From NCBI GenBank assembly GCA_034406715.1, contig CP137874.1:248001-312000 (forward strand): a DNA stretch of 64,000 bases. Reading direction: 5' to 3'. Within the stretch, counting starts at the first letter, position 1, and the number at the start of each line of letters is the position of its first letter. The translations under genes and the position numbers were made by a program. Under the pieces are notes generated by a model. The model made no database searches. It was not told where the DNA came from and saw only the letters and a list, made by a program, of their open reading frames with translations. The DNA comes from Rhodotorula mucilaginosa. Taxonomy: Eukaryota > Basidiomycota > Microbotryomycetes > Sporidiobolales > Sporidiobolaceae. This document shows, piece after piece, positions 1 to 11,562 of this stretch.

Positions 1-724
1 GACAAACTCGGTCGAGTTCAGGAGCGAACGGAGGATGGTGTGCGGGTTGGTCATGGTCGCGTTGGTCATGGTCGAGTTGGCGGTCGCCGAGGCATTGGTG
101 TGAACCATCGAGGCGTTCGAGGCGTTGGCCGCGTTGTCGCTGATGTCGCCGTAATAGATGTGATATTGCAACACATTGGCGACGAGAGTGGCGTTGTTGC
201 TGGCGTTTCCGAGAGCGGCAAAGGCCTGCGAGAGGAAAAAAAGGTGAGCGGGTTCCGAGTGACGCAACTCCGAGATGCGCTTTTTTTCCGCTTCGGCGTT
301 CTCACCTCGTTGGTCGGCGCAAAGACGGTCTTGTTGCCAGCTGCAAAGCAAGCATAGAGATCAGCAAGCTGAATTGCCCAAGTCTCAACATCCCCGTCTC
401 CGGTCCGAGGCATGCTGCGGAAGATTCGAGACGCACTCATGAGGAACGGCAACAGAGCCTGCGCATTCTGCGCAGCGAGGCCAGCGAGGGTGGTCAGGCT
501 GTACAGTTATAGTGTCAGCTCTGGATCTATCTCGCTCTCTCTCGTCGTTCAAGGGGAATGCGCGGGATGACTTACTTGGCGGCCTGGAGAGCCTGGACGA
601 GACCCGCAGCGTACTCGGTCTGATTCCCAGGCGTGCCTCCCATAGTGCCGTTAGTCGTGGCATTCTGCGCCGAGACGGAGGCAACGGCGACGAGCGCAGC
701 GGTGAGGAACGCTTTGATCGACAT
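1..724 (-). CDS. Secreted fasciclin (FAS1) domain protein, 3' part beyond window
   Basis: The start is the ATG at 724-722, followed by a clear signal peptide (MSIKAFLTAALVAVASVSAQ). The spliced frame then gives NLTTLAGLAAQ..LLPFL and the FAS1 hallmark GNKTVFAPTNEAFAAL, followed by VLQYHIYYGDI, the usual second conserved FAS1 block. Introns lie near 508-575 (GTAAGT), 358-412 (GTGCGT to TTTGCAG) and 222-305. The mature part is rich in N-x-S/T sequons, including a long Asn/Ala/Ser/Thr stretch at about 60-170, so a heavily glycosylated wall or extracellular protein is likely. FAS1 proteins act in adhesion, often GPI-anchored; the C-terminus lies left of the window, so an anchor cannot be judged. 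The family call is firm; the role in adhesion is inference. Confidence 0.8.
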
Positions 725-1569
725 GCTTGCTGTGGTGAAGGAGAAGAGGCGAAAGAAACTGCGCGGGCTCAACTCGAAGCTGTCATTGCCGACCCTTCAT
801 CAGGTGGGGCCGAGGCTCGGAGGTTGTTCATCGGCCGATCGTCATGGGTCACATTTTCTCTCTTGGGAGGAACGAGCTCGATGCCCAGCAACCGGGTCTA
901 CAGTAGTCCAAGCACCATCTCGCCAACTCGGATTAAGCACAGCCTCTCCGAACAAGTGTGCCGTAAAAGCAGTTCGCCACTGTAAGAGCCAGAGCGCAAA
1001 GTCGGGAGCTGTTTAAGAAGGTCTTCTCAAGCTCGCTCCAACCGCAGGAACGCTATAGCCACGTCTACAGCCCGGCCTTTCTCTGTGTGCACACGCCCAA
1101 TCAGGAATCAAACGCTGCCGACGGCACCGGATCCCAGCAGAGCTGAGCGCATCGCAAAAAAGGACCGCTTGGCTGTGTCGATCGTTCTCTCGGCTCCGAG
1201 CCTCTTGCAAGAACGTGAAGATCGGGCTCGCCCTGCACCGACATGCATATACTGTATTTCGTCCGGCCGCAGTCGAGCCGGCGTACCGTATTGTACGGCT
1301 CTTGTTTCTCCGTACGTGCTTCGTCGGCCCAGCTGCGGGAGAACCCCGCGCTCAAAGCTTTGATCTGCGCTACAGTTGGTGGAATACAGTATCTGCGTCG
1401 GGCCCAGCGTCGGGACAGTGGTATATCGCGCGCCGTACATACTGTCGGCGATAATGGACATCAATGTGTTTAGCGCACTAGCAGAGAAATCGCGAGATCT
1501 CAATTGCTTCGTCGACACGGTCCGCGCCGATCTCATAAGATACAAGGTAGCAATTTGCAAGCTAGCGGC
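725..1569. other. Intergenic: FAS1 gene promoter and permease 3' flank
   Basis: This stretch separates the FAS1 gene start from the stop of the permease; both are on the minus strand. Open frames on both strands are short and have no domain, signal peptide or supported splice pattern. No tRNA or mobile element was recognised. Confidence 0.5.
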
Positions 1570-3783
1570 CTAATCCTGGTCCGCCTTCTTCGTCGACGAG
1601 TCCTCCTCGACGTCGACAAGCGCCTCCTTGCCGTGTACACCGATCGCACCGGCCCATCCCCGAGAAGCGAGGTAAGCCTCAAACTTGGCATCTTCTTCCG
1701 CGAGATCGCCGCCGAGGCTGTGTCGAAGGACAGAGGCCGACATCGGTGAGCATGTGGAGATCGTGACCAGAGGCGCACGTGCGAAAAAGATTGGGGGACG
1801 CACTCGTTCCGGATAAAGAAGAACGTGACGAGCATGCCGAGGACGCCACAGCACGCCGCGACGATGAAGGTGTACTTCTGTCCGAGATGCACCTTGATTG
1901 GCGTAAACGTCTGGGTACCGACGACGGCGCCGACTTTTCCGATTGCGGCCGAGAAACCGTAGCAAGTACCGCGAACCGCCGTCGCGTACGATTCTGCCGA
2001 TGTGAGCCCGAGCATGTCGCCCGGTCCTGCGTTACCGAAGCTCTGCATCAATCCGTAAAGGATGACAAATGCAGGGACGACCTTGATGACTGCGAGGAGG
2101 CCGTGTTTATCAGTAGACTGAGCGGCGACCGGTGGGAAGACAGGCATGTAGCGCACGCTTCTCATACTGTGTCAAGACAAGAGGCGCGCTGGTCAGTTCC
2201 GGCACGTTGTCATATCCCGCGACTCTGGAGTATGTACTTACAGCGAGGCCGACAATGAGACCGATGATCAAGTATCCCGAGAAGCCAAAGATCACTGTCC
2301 CGTGTAAAAAAAAAAGGCGTCAGTGTCGCACGTGTTGACATGCACGAAAGGTGGACTCACTCGTGTTGCGACGACCGATACGGTTGCACAAGAACGCTCC
2401 GACAAAGACTCCGGGGAGCGCAATCACACCGAGGAGGAGTTGCCACTCGGCGGTCTTGCGAATGAGCTCCTCGCCCTTGACTTTGACAATGGACGAGATG
2501 ATGGTACCCGAGAAGACGCCGTTCTGCGCGATGGATGCCCGCGCGTGTCAGCTTGCGCAGCAAGATGGTCACAAATCCCGCAGCGGTTGTTTTAGTACTC
2601 ACAGGGAAGGTGACCTGTTTTTCGGGGGGAAGGGCACAGCGTCAGTTCCGTTCGAGCGGCAGGATATCGGTAAAACGGAGTGCGGGAAATCCAGGCTCAG
2701 ACGCACAAAGTCGTACAGGCTGTGCGGAGACCGTGTCAGCTCGAATCCGCCGAATCGGGATAGAAGAAGGCGCAGAACAGTGTCACTCACAACCATGCGC
2801 CGGCAGTTCCGATCAGCGATTTCCAGTAATAGCGGATCGTGAGCAGGATCGGCACGCCCGATTGAATGGCACCCTTGCGATACAGCTTCGAGTTGAGCAT
2901 CCGGAGGCGGAAAACGAAGACGGCGAGAGGGGGCACGATGCTGATCCCGAAGACGACGCGCCAGACCGTGTTGAGGTTGGCGTGCAGACCACCGGCGGCT
3001 TCAAAGACGATCAAGTAGAGAATGCAGGCAAAGACGGATCCGAAAGAGAGGACGAGGTTCTGCGACGAAAATGAGCGTGAGCTCATGTACCTAGATGAGG
3101 GGAGACTCGGGGCCCACTTTGTACTCACGGTGACGAGGATAAAGACGGGTCCTCGAGACTTGAGCATCTTTTCGTTCGCTGCTTCGGCTGCCGAAGCGGA
3201 CGAACTCGGGTACTCGCCGCCTACGCCGATACCGGTCAACCCGCGACCAATGGTGAAGCACCAGAAGAATCCCTGCAAGGACCCGTGCGCGCCGTGAGCT
3301 GCGGTGACGATGATGATACCGGCGACGATGCAGAACGTCGAGATGACGATGCCGTGCTTGCGGCCGTACAGGTCGCAGACGATGCCGATTCCGAGCTGGC
3401 CGAGGATGGTGCCGACCGTGAGAGAGTTGGACAGACGGGTCGAGATCGCGCCCGTGTATTGTTTGCCATAGATTTGACCGAGGACGACGTTCGTAAGAGT
3501 CATGACTGCAAAGTGAGCGGGTCAGCAACTGACGGAAAGTGGGTGAGCTTGCGAAAAATGGGCCCTTACTGTTGTTCTGCAAACCATCGGAGATGAGCGC
3601 GACGCCTGCGCACGCGACGGTGAACGCAGCAGAGAGCCTCTGCTTGCGTCGGAGCTTCTCGAGCTCCTTGTCGTAGACGGGCGAGACGAGAGCCGAGTGT
3701 TGAGGTGGGGTAAAGTCGATGTCGGCGGCGTTTTTCTTCGGCTCGTCGTAGGACGAGGCCGTCGATCCCTGAACTGAAGCCAT
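1570..3783 (-). CDS. MFS permease, GIT1-like glycerophosphodiester/phosphate transporter
   Basis: Plasma-membrane proton symporter of the major facilitator superfamily, phosphate:H+/GIT branch, expected to import glycerophosphoinositol or glycerophosphocholine. The ATG at 3783 precedes a cytosolic N-terminus. Exon 2 has the A-loop DLYGRKHGI and GRGLTGIGVGGEYPSSSASA, the GIT/PHO84 signature. Later come the WFLYDFVTFPNG motif, NRIGRRNT, YGLMQSFGNAGPG and a charged tail (EEDAKFEAYLASRGW) typical of GIT proteins. WFLYDFVTFPNG is assembled across four exons, two of them only 13 nt (2707-2719) and 12 nt (2603-2614), each with AG/GT borders and the right phase. The intron before STDKHGLL is longer, about 119 nt. 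The exact substrate is inferred. It is divergent from the gene at 4498 over about 700 bp. Confidence 0.8.
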
Positions 3784-4497
3784 TTGTCCAAGAGCGGCAG
3801 CGAGGTGAGCAGGGCTGGCAGTGCACGATGGAGAGAGAGAGATAGAAAGCGGGTCCGTCGAGGAGCTGGACTTAGCGTGCCGGCGTTCCAGCAACGTGAC
3901 CTGACTGTGCGGCAAGAGTCGCGTGGTGCAGCTTCTCCACTGTTGTCCCCGATCATACGGGAGCTTAACGCGAGGCGAAGAAGCCGGGCGCTATTTTTGA
4001 AGCGTCAAATGGAGCCATCCGAGCAACATCCGAGTGATTGGCCGACGGCATCTGCACGTGTCTGGGGAAGCGAGCAGGCCCACTCGAGCTGGCTTCGACG
4101 TCTTCGCGCGCGCAGTACCGTCAGCTTGTAGAACAGAGCGAAACGTGCAGCCTGAACGTTCAGTCCCGGGAATAGAGCGTGCAGCCGTGAAGCTTCAAGG
4201 CGAGCGAGCGGCCCGGGGTGCGCCGTGCCGTCGGCAGCTGATTGGCGTTCGAGGCCGGCTCGACGACGCACAGCGACCGGAGGCATCCGGTGGGCCGACG
4301 AGTCGCGCCAGAGCAGCAAGCGCAGGCAGCGTCGTCATGGAGTGGCTGAGGCGTCTGTCTGTGCGCATGAGAGCGCGAGTCTTGCGGGCGAAGCGATGAA
4401 ACTTGCCTGAGGGGAGGCGCGAGCTCGAGCTCGTCGGCTCTGAACTGGGCGGGAATGCAAGGTTGAGCAGCTCTCTGCACACTACAGCGCAGCACGA
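3784..4497. promoter_or_regulatory. Divergent promoter region, permease / conserved small protein
   Basis: About 714 bp lie between two divergent start codons (3783 minus, 4498 plus). It is GC-rich without a clear TATA box. Open frames here on both strands lack domains. I see no specific regulator site that I can defend. Confidence 0.35.
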
Positions 4498-5259
4498 ATG
4501 GACCAGAACGACCTTGAAGCGCTCCTTGCTTCGCTCCGACAGGCCCAAGATGCCCCGACAGCTCCAGCTCCTGCGCCGGCACCAGCTCCTCTTCAAGCTG
4601 CCCCACCAGCAGCAGCACCACCTCCCGTCCCCTCTCAGAGCGACCTCGAATCTCTCTTGTCGACGCTGCGCGCACTTCCGGGAGCCCAGAACCCGCAGTC
4701 GCCCGCGCCGGAAAGCGTCCCACCCCCTCAGCCGAGTCGAGGGCGAGACCTCACGAAACACTCGTTCCAAGAATCCCTCCCGATCCTCAATGCACTCGCG
4801 CTCGATCCGGCCTTTTTGGACAAGATCGAGGCTATCTGGGACGAGCAGAAGAATTGGGAATTGCGAATGAAGGACGAGAGGAACCGATTGGTGTTGGAAT
4901 TGAAGCGGTCCGCCATCAGGTGAGCCTTTTCGTTCGAATCGGGACCCTCGCAATACACCTGACTCCTAGCGTCTCCCCTAGTCCCGTTGCACAATCGCAA
5001 AAACTCCGCGAATGGGACCGCGCCTTACAGACCCGCTGGGTCAAGCTGCAGCATGAGCAGCAAGAGCAGCTCAAATCCGTAAGGACGCAGGATCTCTCTT
5101 CAGCTCGGCACGCATCTGCTCGTAGCTTATCGCTCATACCTATAACAGCTCGGCGTGCCCACATTCCATCGAACGACCGAGCCAACCCTCCTCAAACGTC
5201 AAGAACGACTCATCGAAGTGCTCGTCGGCTTCCTCGAGGATCGCGACGAGAACTCCTGA
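4498..5259 (+). CDS. Conserved fungal-type protein of unknown function (209 aa)
   Basis: Three exons (4498-4919, 4982-5078, 5149-5259) join in frame to 209 codons plus TGA. The N-terminal third holds two short similar helices (DLEALLASLRQAQ and DLESLLSTLRALPG) around an Ala/Pro spacer (PAPAPAPAP). The rest is charged and helical: SFQESLPILNALALDP, then an EQKNWELRMKDERNRL coiled-coil segment, LREWDRALQTRW and a C-terminal LGVPTFHRTTEPTLLKRQ helix. Introns are canonical (GTGAGC..CTAG and GTAAGG..ACAG). The ordered charged helices look like a conserved soluble protein, but I cannot name the family. No signal peptide or membrane segment. Confidence 0.75.
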
Positions 5260-5448
5260 ACATACTCAAGGTCCGAAGTACGCTTTCTATACTGTTGTTG
5301 CAACTTTACTAGCTGTCCTGTCCCTCTCCTTTTGCGGAGAAAAGTCATGTTTACTTTACAACACACACGCTCGTTCGCCCCGGCCCCAAGATAAAAAAGA
5401 GAGAGATTCGAAAAAGTGTCTACTACTCATGAGTGCACCGCGTATCTG

Positions 5449-7202
5449 TTATCGTCCCGGCGAGTACAACGGTGAAGGACTCGACGCTCCAGGATGGTAC
5501 GGGATCCCGGCTCCCGCTCCAGCCGGATACTGCGCCGACGCCGTCAGGGGCACGTCGTCCGTGCTCATGCCCGCATAGCCGCCGTAGGCGTCTTCAGCCC
5601 CAACCCCGGAGGAATAGATCCGACTCGACCGGGGAGGGTACGCCGAGTCGACCACTTCGGAAGAGCGGATCGGACTGCCGGGATAGGGCAAGTTCTGACC
5701 CGGTTGGGGGCTCGTCAAAGGTCCACCGGTGGTGGTCGGGCTTGTCACCACCAGTCCGGGAGAGCTTCGACCCGAGAGGGTGGCAGATGGTGGCGGGAGA
5801 GGAGGAAGGGGCGCTTCTTGGTGGTGGTAAGGATCGTCTGCGGGCGGACGAGCGCGGGATCAGATCAACACGACTGCCACCTCGGGAAAGTCGGCGATAA
5901 GGTGTAGCAACTCACAGTAGTTTCGAGAAGCAGGCTGCCCACCATAGTCTGGCATATAGCCATACTGCCCGCCTTCAGAGCCATAGTACTGCGCGCTCGA
6001 CCTCGGGTCATACCCCAAGCGAGGGCTAACAGCCCCACCCGCCGCCGCCCAGCCTCCATTCCGTATCTCTCCTTCCTCGTCATCGTCATCATAGTAATCC
6101 CCTCCTCCTCCTTCTCGGTCCTTCTCCATCTCGAACCCGGCCCCACCCGTCTGACGCGTACCGGGCGGATTGAGGACCGAGAACCCGCCGCCAGTGGCGT
6201 CGTTCTGTAGCTCGGGCCAGGCGATCTCGTCCATCGCGCGGTTCGAAGAGCGTCGTTTCGCGAGACGCCAGATGACAAAGAGACCGACCAAAAGTGCCGC
6301 GACGCCCTGTTTTCAGTTCAAACCCGTGTCAAAAGTTGGCCACCCAGATAATTTCGCGTCTCGTCGAGCACGCTTGCACTCACGCCGACCACGCCACCGA
6401 TTATCCCCCATGTCTTGCCAGACAATCCGCCGCCGCTCGAGTTGTTCTGGACCGGCACGCCGACGGCGGTCGACGAGGCGGAAACCGATGTCGACTGTTT
6501 GCCGTCCGATCCGGTGACAATTGATGTGACAGTCACGACTGATTGAGAGACTGCAGACAAGAAAGGATAGCGTCAGTTCGGGTGGACCGCATGCGAAAGG
6601 AGAGCGGCAGCTTTGGCGAAAAGGGTCTCACGAGACGTCGCCGAAGAAGAGGAAGAAGAGGTCGAGGAAGGCGTGGTGGATGTGGATGATTCTGGGCACG
6701 GCACAAACAGCGAAGTCAGATTTGTGAAGCGTGCCGCTGTAGATTCGGGGCGGGATTCAGGCTCACCGGTGGACGAGGTCGAAGAAACCGGAGAGGAAGT
6801 AGTCGAGCTGCTGACGGAGGACGAGGTGCTCGACGACGAGGTCGAAGTCACGCTGCTCGACGAGGAAGAGGTCGAAGAGACGGTGCTGCTCGTCGTGCTC
6901 GTGCTTGTGCTCGTGCTCGTGCTACTCGTCGTCGTCGAGGATGCCGAACTGGTAGCGGCCGCCTTGGGGTTTGCAGGCGCGTCCTCCTCAGCGGCGGTAG
7001 TTCGGCAAGTCCCAAGCAGATGACACAGGAACTGTCGCTCTTGCAATCGTGCCTGCGGCGGAGCTGCAGTCGGCGGCGGCGGCGAGACGAAGAGGGTCGT
7101 GCGTGAACCGGCAACGACCTCGCTGGTTTGCGTGACCGCCGCGGCTGCGACTTGGAGGGCCAAAACCGCCTGCGCAATCAGGACGTTGGACGAAACTCGC
7201 AT
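5449..7202 (-). CDS. Mucin-like single-pass membrane protein (possible cell-wall sensor)
   Basis: The ATG at 7202 opens a signal peptide (MRVSSNVLIAQAVLALQVAA). A Ser/Thr-rich stalk of more than 100 residues follows, then a membrane helix with a basic stop-transfer (TWGIIGGVVGV joined to LLVGLFVIWRLAKRR). The cytosolic tail is long and rich in Pro, Gly, Tyr and acidic residues, ending in SPLYSPGR. This order (signal peptide, O-glycosylated stalk, TM, tail) matches fungal WSC/MID2-type cell-wall stress sensors, but I see no cysteine-rich WSC domain, so only the architecture is supported. Introns interrupt the stalk, the TM-proximal part and the tail. The first candidate intron (about 6692-6766) is a multiple of three without a stop, so retention would also be open. 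Confidence 0.65.
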
Positions 7203-7651
7203 CGTGCGCCCCGCTCGCCCAGTCGCGCTGGTGTGGTCGGAGCGGCTTGTGTTTGTTGAAGAGGAGCGCGACTTCGGAGTTCGCGGGTCTCGCTGAGGCG
7301 AGTGTGCGCTGGCTAGCCTGTCGCGAGTCGTATCAGGGAGCCGTTCCGCCTCGTGACGATGGTCCCCTACCCCCTCTATGAATGGTTGGATGGATTCAAG
7401 GCTGTCCGTTGCTCGTCGAGGGCACGCGACTCGGCAAACATTTCCTCCCAATTTCCGATCGGCATACACTCACCGTCCGTTAGCACGAACCGTATCTAGT
7501 ATATAGGCACTCGTATGATATCACGGCTGGTTTGACAATCCTTTTACCTCTCTACAGATCGACGAATATCCGCACTCTCGCCACTCGTCGAAATTCACGA
7601 GGAGCGCAAATTAAGTGGAACTTGGCATCCTCTTGCATGGACGGGAGGCCA
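7203..7651. other. Intergenic between mucin-like gene and aldo-keto reductase
   Basis: Upstream region of the mucin-like gene and 3' flank of the reductase, both on the minus strand. Nothing coding or repetitive was recognised. Confidence 0.45.
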
Positions 7652-9276
7652 TCACATCTTGGCGTCCGGCGCATCCTTCCACAGGTCGGGGACTCCCCAC
7701 GCACCCGACGGGTCGACAGTCCGCTTCGTCCCAAACTCGGCGGCGCGCTTCTCGAGGCGGGTCACCTCGTCCGTGGTCAGTTCGACCTCTGCGGCGACGA
7801 AAAATCCCAAGTCCAGTTCGGGAGACGGTCAGCACAATCAGTCAAGGCGGTGTGGGCGGGCTAAGAAGGGCAAAGGGGGCGGCCTTACCTTGGAAGTTGG
7901 ACTTGATCCGGTCCGGCGTGACCGACTTGGGCAAGACAATGACCCCCCTCGCGGCCTGCCACGAGATCAAGACCTGAGCCGGCGTCGCATTGTGCGCTTT
8001 GGCGATCGCCTGGACCACCTCGTCTTGCATCTGAGGAGCGCCGGTCGAACCGAGCGGCGAGTACGACTCGACGAGGATCCCGTTCTCCTTTGACCACTGC
8101 AGGAACACGGAGCGGAGCGGGGTCAGTCAAAGTCTGCTCTCGGTCGCGTGCTGAGCATTCGAGCCTTGTGCGTACCTTGACGAGCTCCGGCTGCGCGCAG
8201 TGCAGATTGAGCTCAACCTGGTTGGCGAGCGGCTTGATTTTGGCCTGCGAAAAGAAATCGCGCATGCTGTGTCAGTCTTGACATGTTCGCTACTTCGGGC
8301 TGACGATGCACAGCCCGCGACAGAACAAAGTCCTGACATGCGGGCGTGAGGCAGGGAAGCACGGAATGCAACGCACGTGTTCGAGGAGCTTCTTGCAGCG
8401 GCCGACAGTGAAATTGCTGACTCCGATGTGCTTGACGAGGCCGTCCTCGACGAGCTTCTCCATAGCCCTCCAAGTCGGGAGAACGTCGTTCGTCAAGTCC
8501 CAATCGATGTTCTGCTTGCCGTCAGTCTTGCCCTTGGCGAACGCGACCGGCCAGCTGTGGAACGCGGGGCGGTGATCAGCAGCGGATTCCGGGCGCGGGC
8601 GGGGGAAGACGAGAGCCAGAACTGACTGCATGAGGTAAAGGTCGAGATACTCGAGCTGCAAGTTTTCGAGCGTTTCTTTGAGAGCGCCATGAACCTTTTC
8701 CGGCTGGTGGAACGAGTTCCAGACTGATGGCGGGGCAAGATCAGCACTAATGCTACGAGTCGACCCTTTGAGAGGCGGCATGCTGATGTTTCGGAGGGCT
8801 AGACTCACGCTTCGAGGTGACCCAGAGATCCTTGCGGTCGATGCCCGAGTCCTTGATCCCCTGACCGACCTCGTTCTCGTTCCGGTAGATCCAGGGGCAG
8901 TCTGCAGACCGGGTATCAGTCGCGAGTACCGCTCGTGAAGAGGATAGCGTTGCGAGGACTGACCAATGTGCCTGCGTAAACCGCGTGGTGAGTCCGAGTT
9001 GAGCGTTGTCTCTTTCGCGCTCAAGGTCCCGGATCGACTGACCTGTATCCGGCTCCGATGGCGACCTTGACAGCTTCCCTGACGGCACCGGTCTCGCTCT
9101 GCCAAGTGCTGCATCCGTGCCGTCATAGAGTAGCCGGAGAAGGTGCGATGATGTGGGGCGCGATGAATGAGCGAGAGATCGGAACCTGGCCAGCGCTGGA
9201 GGGGATGGACGTACCCGAGACCGACTGCGGGGATCTTTGCTTTTCCTACCTGGTATGCGCGAGTGAAGGTGCCCAT
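7652..9276 (-). CDS. Aldo-keto reductase, NADPH-dependent (GCY1/glycerol dehydrogenase type)
   Basis: Cytosolic TIM-barrel oxidoreductase of the AKR superfamily, reducing aldehydes or ketones with NADPH. The spliced frame gives VGLGTWQSETGAVREAV, GYRHID, IYRNENEVGQGIKDSG, DLWVTSK, YLDLYLMHWPVAF, VKHIGVSNF, NQVELN, SYSPLGS and VIVLPKSV, which are the AKR landmarks in order. The catalytic tetrad is visible: Asp in HID, Tyr in YRNENE, Lys in VTSK and His in MHWP. The His codon is split by an intron. HI and the first base of the Asp codon lie in an 8-nt exon (8964-8971); exon 1 (62 nt), exon 2 (66 nt) and this exon keep frame exactly. The stop is at 7654-7652. It is divergent from the glycosyltransferase over 188 bp. 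Substrate not determinable. Confidence 0.88.
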
Positions 9277-9464
9277 CTTGGATGAGTATAGAGTGTGAGC
9301 GAGAGGGGGACCGCGCCTCCACTTTGGCGAAGCGGTGAGCGCCTGAGGGGAGGTCTGAGCTGCTGCTTCCGCGTCAGCCGACTTTGACGAGTTGAATCAA
9401 CCTTGGGACTGTCACACGGCGCCGCCTCCAGCATCTCGCATCCGGACCGAGTCGGTACTGGTCA
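9277..9464. promoter_or_regulatory. Short divergent promoter, aldo-keto reductase / glycosyltransferase
   Basis: Only 188 bp separate the two divergent start codons (9276 minus, 9465 plus), so both transcripts must start from this segment. No specific site recognised. Confidence 0.4.
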
Positions 9465-11562
9465 ATGTCGCATCGAACGGCGTACGTCGCCTCCCCAGGC
9501 GAAGCGCTGCTCGGACGCGTCTTTCCCCATCACGGACCGACTCCGCCATCAGCGTATCCTCCTCCGACACCTCAAACCGAGACAGATTCCGACGGCGGCG
9601 ACGACTACGAGCTCAGGCAGGCAGAAGCCTTGCTCTCGAGGAGTCAAAATGGGACTGGAGGCAAGACTGTCGAGTCCGCCTCGAACAATCGGGAGAGCAT
9701 CCTCGCCTCGCTGCACAACTGGTCGCGCATTTTGACGCAGAGGAGCATCGCTCGCCGATTAGTCTACCTCGCCGTCGCCATCGCGATCGGTACCATCACG
9801 CTCTACGGCGCGGCCGCGCACGACTCGGCGTCCGATTACTCGCAGAGAACGCTCGGTCGCCTGGGCGCAGCACCCGGTCGACTCAAAGACGCCGTCTACG
9901 ACCGCTTCTCGTCGACAGTCTGGAGCCTCTACGGGACCGCACGGCTCGAGGCGGATTACGAACCGCTGAACGTCTCTCACGCAAGTGTTTTAGCGGTTTC
10001 GGGTTGACACAACGACAGACAGCTAATCCGTCCGTTGCAGATCCTCAATTTCGATACGCCTCAGCCAACGCTGAAGGAGCAACTGAAACCGGGAGTGCGG
10101 TACATCATGGGGAATGCGTACGGCGGGCACGGTAAGTGTCCTCTCGGGCTATCGGGAGAATCTGATTCCGTCTGACGGTACTGTTTCCCATCCCCAGCGA
10201 ACCAGTTCATCAGCATCCAAAAGCTCCTCTACTTCGGCAAGCTCACCAACAGGGTCGGCATCATGTGAGTTTTCGTCACCTTATTCAGAGGATTGGGAAC
10301 TGCTTTGTCGGTTTGCTCTCCTCGAAGAACGCCTCGCTAATGATGCGCCCTGCATTGCGTTCGCACAGCCCGACGCTGATCCCGGTCCATCTCACCGGTG
10401 ACCCCGAGAACATGTCTGCCTTTTATGACCTCGACCGGTTCTGGCAGGAGTCCGGCGTCGCCGCGATCGAATTTTCGCGCGTCAAGCCCGCCGACTTGAC
10501 TTTTTCCAAACCGACAAACGAACACGTCAGCTGCTGGTCCGTCTACGAGGCATGTGTCGGCTCTGCCAATTTCGAGACGGTCGCGTTCGGGCTCCACCAG
10601 ATCGCCCTCGAGTACTGGCCCTTGCCGCCGATAGCGCGCGCGCTCGGCAACTTTGACCTCTCGTACGACGGTCTCCGCGTCTTTGATTTCGACCAGGCCG
10701 CCAAGAACGAGTGGATTGCGCGAGTCCAGCGGGAGCACTTGCCGCAACTGCCGGTCGAAGGCAACTTTACCGGGGACCGGGCGACCAACATCAAGCCCGG
10801 ATTCGGACCGCCCGATCGACCCGTCCCCGACGACCAACTCATGTGCTTCGACATGACCATGTTTCTCGGTCCGATCATGTTCCCCGAACTCCCCGTCTCG
10901 GCGCAGCCACTCGAGCCGGGCGTCCCGGGCGAAGGGTTGAGCTGGATGAACATTGGCCAACACCTCCATTTCAACCCCCTCGTCGAGTCTCGCGCCGACG
11001 ACCTCCTCCTCGACCTCTTTGGCGTCAGCAAACGTTCCAAGATCCCGCCGTTCATCACGATCCACCTCCGCCGGGGCGACTTTAAAGAGTTTACCGGGTT
11101 CACGGACCTCGACAAGTACACGGCCGGGCTGGATCGCGCGCAGGCACGTCTTCAGGCTCGGATCGACAACCCGAACGGTTGGACGGGACCGGGCAAGCAC
11201 GCCTTCCGAGCCGATCATCACCGCAAGGCGACGCAGTACCCCGTCGTGTGTACGACCGACGAGCGAGGGGACAGCGACTTTGTCCAGAAAGTCAGGTCGC
11301 TCGGGTGGAAGGTGGTCGACCACGACGCGTACGGGACCGCCGACAAATACGGGGGTTGGTGGCCGACCATGCTCGACGGGGCGATCCTCGCTCGCGGGAA
11401 GAGCTTTGTCGGGACGGACAGGTCGACGTATTCTCACCTCGCAGGCTTGCGGGTCAAGTAGTACGTCGGTTGCGCCTTATTCCCGACCTTGTGTGTCGCG
11501 CCAGTACTGATTATCTCCCATCTTGCAGCTGGAACGGGGGAGTGGTCGAAGTGGCAATCTAG
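9465..11562 (+). CDS. Type II membrane O-fucosyltransferase-like glycosyltransferase
   Basis: Predicted Golgi type II membrane enzyme. A cytosolic tail of about 100 residues (rich in Pro, Ser and Asp) precedes one membrane helix (LVYLAVAIAIGTITLYGAA), followed by a lumenal domain. The domain carries IIPTLIPVHLTG near its start and the arginine motif ITIHLRRGDFKEF, the nucleotide-sugar-binding signature of GDP-fucose O-fucosyltransferase-like fungal proteins, then VVCTTDERGD and a C-terminal GTDRSTYSHLAG. Exon 1 (9465-9980) is exactly 172 codons and ends at a GC donor (GCAAGT, intron 9981-10040). A nearby GT donor would put the next exon (ILNFDTPQ) out of frame. The last intron splits the Tyr codon before WNGGVVEVAI. 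The sugar donor and acceptor are inferred from the family only. Confidence 0.75.

Noticed and set aside
4930-4950. GTTCGAATC resembling a tRNA B box
   Set aside because: Lies inside an intron of the small conserved gene with no A box or cloverleaf around it.
10337-11437. Minus-strand frame opposite the glycosyltransferase
   Set aside because: Shadow of the GC-rich plus-strand exon that carries the HLRRGDF motif.
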